NCBI RefSeq assembly: GCF_900114215.1
Contig: NZ_FOSG01000003.1
Location: 248,001-312,000, forward strand
Direction: 5' to 3'
Length of the DNA stretch: 64,000 bases
Source of the DNA: Streptomyces mangrovi
Lineage (GTDB): Bacteria; Actinomycetota; Actinomycetes; Streptomycetales; Streptomycetaceae
The notes under the pieces are model-generated. The model searched no databases, was not told the DNA's origin, and saw nothing but the letters and a program-made list of their open reading frames with translations. Position numbers and translations under genes: made by a program. Shown here piece by piece: positions 25,025 to 32,654 of this stretch (positions are counted from its first letter, which is position 1; every line of letters starts with the position of its first letter).

Positions 25025-26050
25025 GTGACGACCTATGACGAACGAGCTGATCTCAGCGATCTGACCGCCACGGCGGACCGGGTGCGCCGGTCGGTGGAGA
25101 GCGTGATCGAGGGCAAGCCGGAGGTCGTACGGCTCTCGCTGACCGTGCTGCTGGCCGAGGGGCACCTGCTGATCGAGGACGTGCCGGGCGTGGGGAAGAC
25201 CATGCTCGCCAAGGCGCTGGCCAGATCCGTGGACTGCTCGGTCCGCAGGATCCAGTTCACCCCCGACCTGCTGCCCTCCGACATCACGGGGGTGAGCGTC
25301 TACGACCAGCAGCACCAGGAGTTCGAGTTCAAGCCGGGCGCCATCTTCGCCCAGGTCGTGATCGGCGACGAGATCAACCGCGCCTCCCCCAAGACCCAGT
25401 CGGCCCTGCTGGAGTCGATGGAGGAGCGGCAGGTCACCGTCGACGGGCGCAGCTACGAGCTGCCCGACCCGTTCATGGTGGTGGCCACCCAGAACCCGGT
25501 CGAGATGGAGGGCACCTACCCGCTGCCGGAGGCCCAGCGCGACCGCTTCATGGTGCGGGTGTCGATCGGCTACCCCTCTCCCGAGGCCGAGCTGCGGATG
25601 CTCGACGTGCACGGCGGGATCTCCCCGCTGGACGACCTGCAGCCGGTCGCCCACGCACACGAGATCGCCAAGCTGGTGGAGGCGGTGCGCGGCGTGCACG
25701 TCTCCGAGCCGGTCCGCCGGTACGCCGTCGATCTGGTCGCCGGCACCCGCAGCCACCCCGAACTGCGCCTGGGCGCCTCGCCCCGGGCCACCCTGCACCT
25801 GCTGCGGGCGTCGAAGGCGGCGGCGGCCCTGGCCGGCCGGAACTTCGTGCTGCCCGACGACGTCCAGGCACTGGCCGTGCCCGTGCTGGCGCACCGGTTG
25901 CTGCCCACCGCCCAGGCCCAGCTCGGCGGGCGCGTCTCGGAGCAGATCGTCCTCGACATCGTGCGGCGCGTCCCCGTGCCCGTGTCCAACTACCGGGAGG
26001 CGACCTCGCGGCCCCCGCTGTACGGCCGGCCCTCCCAGCGGGAACTGTGA
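25025..26050 (+). CDS. MoxR-family AAA+ ATPase
   Basis: 341 residues. Walker A PGVGKT (54-59), Walker B in VVIGDEINRA, sensor region VVATQNPVEMEGTYPLPEAQRDRF, and the C-terminal lid. MoxR ATPases are chaperone-like and often help to assemble or activate complexes together with von Willebrand or DUF58 proteins. The GTG at 25025 has GAGGAGGG upstream. Its stop overlaps the next start (GTGATG), and the DUF58 and transglutaminase genes follow, making the widespread three-gene MoxR-DUF58-TGc unit. The client is unknown. Confidence 0.95.
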   Translation: MTTYDERADLSDLTATADRVRRSVESVIEGKPEVVRLSLTVLLAEGHLLIEDVPGVGKTMLAKALARSVDCSVRRIQFTPDLLPSDITGVSVYDQQHQEFEFKPGAIFAQVVIGDEINRASPKTQSALLESMEERQVTVDGRSYELPDPFMVVATQNPVEMEGTYPLPEAQRDRFMVRVSIGYPSPEAELRMLDVHGGISPLDDLQPVAHAHEIAKLVEAVRGVHVSEPVRRYAVDLVAGTRSHPELRLGASPRATLHLLRASKAAAALAGRNFVLPDDVQALAVPVLAHRLLPTAQAQLGGRVSEQIVLDIVRRVPVPVSNYREATSRPPLYGRPSQREL

Positions 26051-27435
26051 TGGACGGCCCCGGCACGGCCGCCCCGGACGCCGGCAGAGGCACGGACGGG
26101 GGCGCGGACGGGGGTCCGTGGGCACAGGAGCGCCGGGGTTCGCTGCGCGCCGCGCTCGCCGGGCTCACCACCCGGGGGCGCTCGTTCCTGGCCGCGGGAG
26201 CGGCCGCGGTGGTGTGCGCCTACGTGCTGGGCCAGGGCGACCTGCTGCGGGTGGGGGTGCTGCTGGCCGCACTGCCCCTGGTCTGCGTGATCGTGCTGTA
26301 CCGCACCCGCCACCGCGTGGCGGTCTCCCGGCGGCTGTCCCCGGCCCGCGTGCCCGCCCGGGAGGAGGCCCTCGTGCACCTGCGGCTGGACAACGTCTCG
26401 CGGCTGCCGACCTCCCTGCTGATGCTCCAGGACCAGGTCCCCTACGTCCTGGGCCCGCGCCCGCGCTTCGTCCTGGACCGGGTGGAGCCGGGCGGCCGGC
26501 GCGAGGTCTCCTACCGGGTCCGCTCCGACCTGCGGGGACGCTATCCGATAGGTCCGCTGCAGCTGCGGCTGACGGATCCGTTCGGCATGGTGGAGCTGAC
26601 CCGGTCCTTCAGCTCCCACGACACCCTCACCGTCGTGCCCCGGACCGAGGAACTGCCCCCCGTACGGCTGGCCGGGGAGGCGGCCGGACTCGGCGAGGGG
26701 CGGCACCGGTCCCTGGCCACGGCCGGCGACGACGACGTGATCCCGCGCGGTTACCGCCACGGCGACGACCTGCGCCGGGTGCACTGGCGCTCCACCGCGC
26801 GCCACGGGGAGCTGATGGTGCGCCGCGAGGAGCAGCCGCAGCGGCCGCGCTGCACCGTGCTGCTGGACACCCGCCGGGCGGCCTGGGCCGGCTCCGGTCC
26901 GGAGTCGGCGTTCGAGTGGGCGGTCTCGGGAGCCGCCTCGGTCGCCGTGCACCTGCTGGAGCGCGGCTACGCGGTACGGCTGCTGACCGACACCGGCGCA
27001 CCGGTGCCCGGACCGGACGGTGCCGGTACCGACATCGCCGCCCTCGACACCGCCGGGCTGCTCCTGGACACCCTCGCGGTGGTGGAGCACTCCGGCGAAC
27101 CGGGCCTGGCGCGGGCGTACGAGGTGCTGCGCGGCGGCAGCGGCGGTGGCGGGCACGAGGGACTGCTGGTGGCCTTCCTCGGTTCGCTGGACGGCGAGCA
27201 GACGGCGCTGGCCGGCCGGATGCGGCAGCGCGCGGGAGGCGCGGTGGCCCTCCTGCCCCGCGGGTTGCGCGAGCCGGCCGCACAGGAGGAGGGGGAGGGG
27301 GAGCGGCTGCTGCGCGAGGCGGGCTGGACGGTGCTGCCGTACGTGCCCGGGGAGGCGCTGCCCGATCTGTGGCGGCAGGCGGACCGGTCCTCGGGCGGGG
27401 CGCCCGGGCGGACGGCGAGGAGCGGAGGACGATGA
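26050..27435 (+). CDS. DUF58 domain protein, membrane-anchored
   Basis: 461 residues. A short Asp/Gly-rich start, two adjacent hydrophobic segments (about 45-63 and 66-83), a beta-rich middle, then the DUF58 signature RGYRHGDDLRRVHWRSTARHG, followed by a von Willebrand-like alpha/beta fold. DUF58 proteins are thought to act with MoxR ATPases; no reaction is known. I took the ATG at 26050, which overlaps the moxR stop (TGATG); a GTG directly before it (26047) is possible. The 3' end overlaps the next gene by 4 bp. Confidence 0.88.
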   Translation: MDGPGTAAPDAGRGTDGGADGGPWAQERRGSLRAALAGLTTRGRSFLAAGAAAVVCAYVLGQGDLLRVGVLLAALPLVCVIVLYRTRHRVAVSRRLSPARVPAREEALVHLRLDNVSRLPTSLLMLQDQVPYVLGPRPRFVLDRVEPGGRREVSYRVRSDLRGRYPIGPLQLRLTDPFGMVELTRSFSSHDTLTVVPRTEELPPVRLAGEAAGLGEGRHRSLATAGDDDVIPRGYRHGDDLRRVHWRSTARHGELMVRREEQPQRPRCTVLLDTRRAAWAGSGPESAFEWAVSGAASVAVHLLERGYAVRLLTDTGAPVPGPDGAGTDIAALDTAGLLLDTLAVVEHSGEPGLARAYEVLRGGSGGGGHEGLLVAFLGSLDGEQTALAGRMRQRAGGAVALLPRGLREPAAQEEGEGERLLREAGWTVLPYVPGEALPDLWRQADRSSGGAPGRTARSGGR

Positions 27436-29783
27436 GCGGACAGGCCCGGCTGGCGTTCTGTGCCTGGGCGGCCACCCTGGCGGCGGCGTGCGCGCTGCTG
27501 CCGCTGGTCGCCCCGGCCGGCTGGCTGTTCCAGGCCGCCCTGCTGCTGGGCGTCCAGAGCGCGGTGGGCGCGGTGGTGCGGCGTACGACACCGGCCGGAC
27601 CGCCGGCGGTGGCGGCGCAGGCGGTGGTGTCGCTGCTGGTGCTCACCTTCGTCTTCGTCCGCGGCGACGCCGTGCTCGGGGTGCTGCCGGGCCCGGACGC
27701 CGTCGAGGCCTTCGGCGCGCTGCTGGCACAGGGCACCGCGGACGTCGGCCGGTACTCCATCCCGGCCCCGGTCACCGACGGCATCCGGCTGCTGCTGGTG
27801 GGCGGCGTGGTCGTCATCGGCCTGCTGGTGGACCTGCTCGCGGTGACGTACCGTGCCGCGGCCCCCGCCGGACTGCCGCTGCTGGGGCTGTCCCCGGAAG
27901 GGGGGAGCCGGCTGTGGTTCCTGTGCGCGGCCGCCGGCTATCTGCTGCTGCTCCTGGCGGAGGGCCGGGACCGGCTGTCGCGGTGGGGCCGGGTGTTCGG
28001 CGGCGGGGCAGGTGCCGCACGGCCCGGCCCCACCGATCCGCCGCCGGTGCGCACCGGGCGGCGGATCGGCGCGGTGGCGCTGGGCATCGCCCTGGTGGTG
28101 CCCGCGGTACTGCCGTCGCTGGGCGGCGGGCTGCTGGACGCCGCGCGCCAGGGGCGGGGCACGGGGGACGGCGGCGGCACGATCTCGGCGGTCAATCCGC
28201 TGGTCGCGCTGCAGGACAGCCTGAACCAGCCGGACAACCGCACGGTGCTGACGTACACCACCGATGCCGGGAGCACCTCGGACATGTATCTGCGGATCGT
28301 GGCGCTGGACCGGTTCGACGGCACGTCCTGGAAGCCCTCGGAGCGCCGGATCACCGATCTTCCGCGACCGCTTCCGCCGGTGCCCGGGCTGTCGCCGTCC
28401 GTCGCCACCGAGCGCGTCACCACCTCGTTCCGGGCCGCCGGCTGGTACGCCCAGAACTGGCTGCCCATGCCGTACCCGGCCGCCGAGGTGCGCATCGACG
28501 GGCGCTGGCGTTTCGAGCCGGAGGGCCGCACGCTCGTCGGCGACCGCGGGCAGACCACCCGGGGCGTGCGGTACGAGGTGGACAGTCTGGTCGTGCGGCC
28601 GACCGCACGGCAGTTGGCGCAGGCCCCGGCGCCCCCGCCGCAGATCATGGAGGAGTACACCGGCGTACCGGATTCGCTGCCGTCCGTGGTGGCCGAGATG
28701 GCGCGGAACGTCACCGAGGGGGCGGCCGGCGACTACGAGCGGGCCGTGAGGCTCCAGGACTGGTTCTCCTCCCAGGGCGGCTTCCGCTACGACACCCAGG
28801 TGAAGGCGGGCAGCGGCAGCGCGGCCATCGCCCGCTTCCTGGAGGACCGGGAGGGCTTCTGCGTCCACTTCGCCTTCTCCATGGCCGCCATGGCCCGCAC
28901 CCTGGACATCCCGGCGCGGGTCGCGGTGGGGTTCACGGCCGGGGCGTCCGACGGCAGCGGCGGGATGACGGTGGGACTGCAGGACGCGCACGCCTGGCCG
29001 GAGCTGTACTTCGAGGGCGTGGGCTGGACCCGCTTCGAGCCCACCCCGAGCCGGGGCAGCGTGCCGGAGTACACCCAGCCCGACCTGCCCTCCCCCGAGC
29101 AGTCGGACGTTCCCGAGCCGCGCCCGGACGACAGCGCGCAGCCTCTTCCGGAGCCCTCGCGGTCCGAGGAGTGCGTCCCGGGGCAGGGCACGGAGGACTG
29201 CGGCGCGGCGGCCCTCCCGCACGGCGGCGAGGCCGCCGGCGGCGGCTTCCCGGTGGGCAGGGCCCTGCTGGTGGCAGCGTCGGTGCTGCTCGCCGCGGGG
29301 ATCCTGGCGCTGCCGGCCCTGTGGCGGAGCAGGGTCCGCCACCGGCGGCTGGGGGGCGGCGGCGGCCCGGGCGTCCGTACGCTCGCCGCCTGGCGGGAGG
29401 CGACCGACTCCGCCTGGGACCTGGGCGTCCTCCCGCAGGAGTCCGCCACCGTGCGGACGGCCGCGGCACGCGTCGTACGGCTGGGGAGGCTGGAGGGCGA
29501 GGCCGCCGGGGCCGTGCACCGGCTGGCCGCGGCGGCCGAGCAGGCGCTCTACGCCCCCGAGCCGCGGTCGGCGCAGGGGCTGGCCGAGGACGTGCGGCTC
29601 ATGCGGGCCGGGCTGTGGGCGGCCGCCGGGCGCGGCGCGCGGCTGCGGGCCCTGCTGCTGCCGCGGTCGGCCGTACGGGCGGTGTGGGCCGTCTCGGAGC
29701 GCTGGTCGGCCTCGGCCGGTCGGTGGAGCGGCTCGGTGCGGCGGGCGCTCGCGCGGGTCAGGCCGTCGCGGCAGCGGGTCTGA
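27432..29783 (+). CDS. TgpA-like transglutaminase-domain membrane protein
   Basis: 783 residues. About six N-terminal membrane helices (DUF3488 type), an extracytoplasmic transglutaminase-core domain with the Cys (C477, EGFCVHFAFSMAAMAR) and His (H520, QDAHAWPELYF), then WTRFEPTPSRG, a Pro/Glu/Ser-rich spacer, one more helix near 610 and a cytoplasmic DUF4129-like tail. The usual third catalytic Asp is not obvious; FEPTP takes its place. Likely function: transamidation or proteolysis outside the membrane, substrate unknown. It is the third gene of the MoxR unit and ends 59 bp before a 58-bp palindrome. Confidence 0.88.
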   Translation: MSGQARLAFCAWAATLAAACALLPLVAPAGWLFQAALLLGVQSAVGAVVRRTTPAGPPAVAAQAVVSLLVLTFVFVRGDAVLGVLPGPDAVEAFGALLAQGTADVGRYSIPAPVTDGIRLLLVGGVVVIGLLVDLLAVTYRAAAPAGLPLLGLSPEGGSRLWFLCAAAGYLLLLLAEGRDRLSRWGRVFGGGAGAARPGPTDPPPVRTGRRIGAVALGIALVVPAVLPSLGGGLLDAARQGRGTGDGGGTISAVNPLVALQDSLNQPDNRTVLTYTTDAGSTSDMYLRIVALDRFDGTSWKPSERRITDLPRPLPPVPGLSPSVATERVTTSFRAAGWYAQNWLPMPYPAAEVRIDGRWRFEPEGRTLVGDRGQTTRGVRYEVDSLVVRPTARQLAQAPAPPPQIMEEYTGVPDSLPSVVAEMARNVTEGAAGDYERAVRLQDWFSSQGGFRYDTQVKAGSGSAAIARFLEDREGFCVHFAFSMAAMARTLDIPARVAVGFTAGASDGSGGMTVGLQDAHAWPELYFEGVGWTRFEPTPSRGSVPEYTQPDLPSPEQSDVPEPRPDDSAQPLPEPSRSEECVPGQGTEDCGAAALPHGGEAAGGGFPVGRALLVAASVLLAAGILALPALWRSRVRHRRLGGGGGPGVRTLAAWREATDSAWDLGVLPQESATVRTAAARVVRLGRLEGEAAGAVHRLAAAAEQALYAPEPRSAQGLAEDVRLMRAGLWAAAGRGARLRALLLPRSAVRAVWAVSERWSASAGRWSGSVRRALARVRPSRQRV

Positions 29784-29842
29784 GGCCCGGGGAGCCGGGA
29801 GGCCGCCTGCCGACGGCCCGCGGAAGGAGGCCTCCCGGGGCG

Positions 29843-29900
29843 CGACAGCGGGCGGCGGGGGAGACCGGGGATCCCCGGTCTCCCCCGCCGCCCGCTGTCG
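29843..29900. terminator. 58-bp perfect palindrome between convergent genes
   Basis: Bases 29843-29871 are the exact complement of 29872-29900: 29 bp per arm and no unpaired centre (AT at the axis). It begins CGACAGCGGGCGGCGG. It lies between the transglutaminase gene (+) and the DUF3040 gene (-) and would fold in RNA from either strand, so I read it as a bidirectional terminator. There is no T-tract. Zero-loop symmetry is unusual even for this DNA. Confidence 0.8.
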
Positions 29901-30021
29901 TCGGTCCTGGCTGACAGGTCGTGCCGGTCGTGCGGAGGGGGCGGTACGGCGGCGCTGTCGGGTCGCGGTGGCCGTGCGCGCCGCCCACCGCCGAAGGCGC
30001 AGGCAGCGCGTGAGCGGACCG

Positions 30022-30432
30022 TTACTGCTGCTCGTCCCGGCGGCGCTGCCAGCGGTCCTCGATACGGTTCATCATCGAGCGGCGCGGCCTGCCCTGCCTT
30101 CGCGGATGCGGACGGCCTCCGGCGTCGTGACCCTGGTCGGCGGAGGGCTGCTCACCCGGCTTGGGAGTCTTGCGCCAGCCCGTCACCGCGAGGACTGCGC
30201 AGCCGAGCATCACCAGGAAGCCCAGCACACTGACGATGACCAGCTTCGCGACCATCCCGGCCATGAGGAGCGCGACGCCCACCAGAAAGCCCGCGACCGC
30301 CTGGTAGACCCGTCGCCGGGTGTACGTGCGCAGCTCGCTTCCCTCGAGCGCTGTCGCGAACTTGGGGTCTTCGGCGTACAGCGCTCGCTCCATCTGCTCG
30401 AGCATCCGCTGCTCGTGCTCAGAGAGCGGCAC
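30022..30432 (-). CDS. DUF3040 small membrane protein
   Basis: 136 residues. The N-terminal MPLSEHEQRMLEQMERALYAEDPKFA is the DUF3040 signature. Two helices follow (about 43-62 and 64-84), then a basic, Arg/Gln-rich tail. The function is unknown; the family is restricted to actinobacteria. The ATG at 30432 has AGGAGGA upstream. A TTTCAC / TATCCT pair with 17-bp spacing (near 30480-30510, minus strand) could be its promoter. Confidence 0.9.
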   Translation of the reverse strand: MPLSEHEQRMLEQMERALYAEDPKFATALEGSELRTYTRRRVYQAVAGFLVGVALLMAGMVAKLVIVSVLGFLVMLGCAVLAVTGWRKTPKPGEQPSADQGHDAGGRPHPRRQGRPRRSMMNRIEDRWQRRRDEQQ

Positions 30433-30655
30433 GGAGTCCTCCTACTCGTCGGTCGCGGGGGCGACCGGATGCGACCCTTCAAGGATAGGCAGGGATTCGC
30501 CCCCGTGAAACCCGCCCCTCTACGCCAGTTCGTGCCACCGGGACCGGGGGCCGGGTGGCGGTGTCGGGCTTCTCATTCCCCCGCCGCCACGCCGTCATGC
30601 CGGTTGGTGTGCTTCGATCATACGGCGGGTAGCCGCCGTTCGGGTCGCCTGTGGC

Positions 30656-31438
30656 CTACCGCACCTCGCCGGCGGACGGCGCGGCGCCCTCCCGGGTACG
30701 CGCCAGTACGTGGAGGTGCGCCGCGACGGTCCGGAAGGCGGGCAGTTCGGCCACCGCCTCCTCCAGTGCCGCCAGGGCCTCCGTGGCACCGGGCTCGGCG
30801 TCCAGCAGCGCGCCCGGCACCAGGTCCGCGAAGACCCGCACGCCGTGGACCGCGCCGACCTCCAGCCCGTTGGCGGCCACCAGGGACTCAAGCCGCTCGG
30901 GGGTGAAGCGCCGGGGCACCGGGTCCCCGCCGCCCCACCGGCCGTCGGGATCGCTCAGCGCCCGGCGGGCTTCGGTGAAGTGCCCCGCCAGGGCCCGGGC
31001 GAGCACCGCGCCGCCCAGTCCGGCGGTGAGCACGCTCAGGGTGCCGCCCTGGGGGCGCAGCGCGGCCGCGACGTTGCGCAGTCCCTCGGCCGGGTCGTCG
31101 ACGTACTCCAGGACCCCGTGGCAGAGCACCACGTCGTAGCCGCCGCGCTCGGCCACGTCGAACAGCCCGTGCGCGTCGCCCTGCACGCCGCGTACCCGGT
31201 CGGCCACGCCCTCCTCCGTCGCGCGGCGCTCCAGCGCGAACAGCGCGTCGGGGCTGGGGTCCACCACGGTGACGCGGTGACCCAGCCGGGCGACGGGCAC
31301 GGCGAAGTTGCCGGTGCCGCCGCCGGTGTCCAGGACGTCGAGCGTCTCCCGGCCCGCGGCCCCGGCCCGGTCGTCGAGTGCTTCCCGCAGGACCTCCCAG
31401 ACCACGGCGGTGCGGAAGTGTGCGTGGGGGCGGGACAT
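30656..31438 (-). CDS. Class I SAM-dependent methyltransferase
   Basis: 260 residues. Motif I is LDVLDTGGGTGNFAVPVA (DTGGGTG at 37-43), motif II VTVVDPSPDAL, and LCHGVLEYVDDP corresponds to the post-II region. It resembles tRNA/ubiquinone-type class I enzymes (SmtA/UbiE-like), but nothing fixes the substrate. I chose the ATG at 31438 with AGGAG 8 nt before it; an upstream in-frame start at 31477 lacks support. The HEPN gene lies 106 bp upstream on the same strand, so the two may share a transcript. Confidence 0.85.
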   Translation of the reverse strand: MSRPHAHFRTAVVWEVLREALDDRAGAAGRETLDVLDTGGGTGNFAVPVARLGHRVTVVDPSPDALFALERRATEEGVADRVRGVQGDAHGLFDVAERGGYDVVLCHGVLEYVDDPAEGLRNVAAALRPQGGTLSVLTAGLGGAVLARALAGHFTEARRALSDPDGRWGGGDPVPRRFTPERLESLVAANGLEVGAVHGVRVFADLVPGALLDAEPGATEALAALEEAVAELPAFRTVAAHLHVLARTREGAAPSAGEVR

Positions 31439-31544
31439 GGCGGACGCTCCTAGGCGGCTCGGACGTGGCTGGCCCAAGCCTATTGCGTCACCGCCGCGGC
31501 CCGGCCGGCCGGGCCGCGGGGAGGAACTCCGCCCCCGGGGAACC

Positions 31545-32054
31545 TCAGCCCGCTCGCAGCCGCGGCCCCCCGCCTTCCGGGCGGCCGCGCTCCCCCGGCT
31601 CCCCCGGATCCCGGGGAAGGGGCAGCACGGGCTGCCTCACCAGCATCCGCTCGACGATGCGCAGGAACATCCCCGCGTCGCGTACCAGGTCGTCGCAGTC
31701 GCGCCGGCCGGCCGCGCCGGCGATGCCCGCCTCGGCGCGGGCGCGCTTGGCCGCCCCGGCGGCGAACAGCCTGCACCACTCGTCCAGCTCGGGCGCCACC
31801 TCGGGCAGCACCTCCCAGGCGCTGCGTATGCGCCGTCTGGCGCGTGCGGTGGACTCGGGACGGCCGCGCACGGCGAGCACCGCGGCGGCGGTGCGCAGGG
31901 CGGCGAGATGTGCGGTGGCGTACCGGTCGTTGGGGTGCTCCAGCTCCGCCGCCTCGTCGAGGCCGCGCCGCGCCTGGGCGAGCAGGTCGAGTGCGGCGGG
32001 CGGGGCCGACGCCCTGCGCAGCACGGGGTGGACATCCTCCGGGGGCCCGTTCAT
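31545..32054 (-). CDS. SAV_6107-type HEPN domain protein
   Basis: 169 residues, mostly helical, with a HEPN active-site pattern R-x4-H (RYATAH, R44 and H49) after LDEAAELEHPNDR, then helices with RRRIRSAWEVLPEV and a Pro/Gly/Arg-rich tail. I recognise the sequence as the SAV_6107 HEPN family of streptomycetes. HEPN domains are often RNases in toxin-antitoxin and defence systems, but this family is core and no MNT-type antitoxin lies next to it. Start: ATG at 32054 with AGGAGG 7 nt upstream. RNase activity is inference from one motif. Confidence 0.82.
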   Translation of the reverse strand: MNGPPEDVHPVLRRASAPPAALDLLAQARRGLDEAAELEHPNDRYATAHLAALRTAAAVLAVRGRPESTARARRRIRSAWEVLPEVAPELDEWCRLFAAGAAKRARAEAGIAGAAGRRDCDDLVRDAGMFLRIVERMLVRQPVLPLPRDPGEPGERGRPEGGGPRLRAG

Positions 32055-32654
32055 CTGCGAACCTCCTGTCATCGTCATGACCGTCACGGCTGTGCTGTTC
32101 GCGTGCTGTCCGCCGTGCTGTCCGCACGTGCGGATCGCGACCGGCGATCGCGATGGGAACATCGTTGCGCACGCCACTGACAATCGGCCCCGACCTGGGC
32201 AAACGCCTCCTGTCGGGGCTCGTCCGGCGTACCGGGGGACAGCGCCCGGCAGGCCGCGCGGGACCGGCGGCACCGGAGCCGGCCGGGCCGGGCCGGACGG
32301 TGTTCCGGCCGGAGGGGCGGCCGCAGGAGGTTCCCGGCGCGCCGGCGCGGCTGCCGAGCGGGCGGAACGGGGGAGCAGGTGAAACGGCGGGAGCGGACGG
32401 CCCGGCCGATCCGCCGTTCCGCCCGCTCCCGTCCCCCGTGTCCCCCGAGCGTTCCCCCTACAGACGGCCGCCGCGCCGCTCCGCCGCCCCGTGCCGGCGG
32501 TGCGGCGCCGCGTTCCCGTCGTCTCCGACTCTGCCGTCCACGCCTGGTGAAGACCATCCGTACGGCTACTCAGAACCGGACTCAGGTACTTCTACTCATC
32601 TACTGCGTACGGCCCTTCGAAGCTGTTACCGCACCCCGGTTAGAGTGCCTGGCC
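32055..32654. other. 600-bp intergenic region with alternative hairpins
   Basis: The region lies between the divergent HEPN gene and the flavoprotein gene. At 32356-32431 two stems compete: GAGCGGGCGGAACGG (32356-32370) with 32414-32428 (15 bp), and CGGGAGCGG (32388-32396) with 32423-32431 (9 bp). They share 32423-32428. A TAGAGT hexamer (32641-32646) lies 8 nt before the flavoprotein ATG. Open frames here have no family resemblance and I do not call them genes. Confidence 0.5.

Noticed and set aside
26967-29519. An 850-residue antisense frame across the DUF58 and transglutaminase genes
   Set aside because: Low-complexity composition, no ribosome site, and it overlaps two well-supported genes.
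32084-32557. A 157-residue frame in the HEPN-flavoprotein gap
   Set aside because: Arg/Ala/Gly-rich, no start signal and no resemblance to known families; it is also crossed by competing stems.
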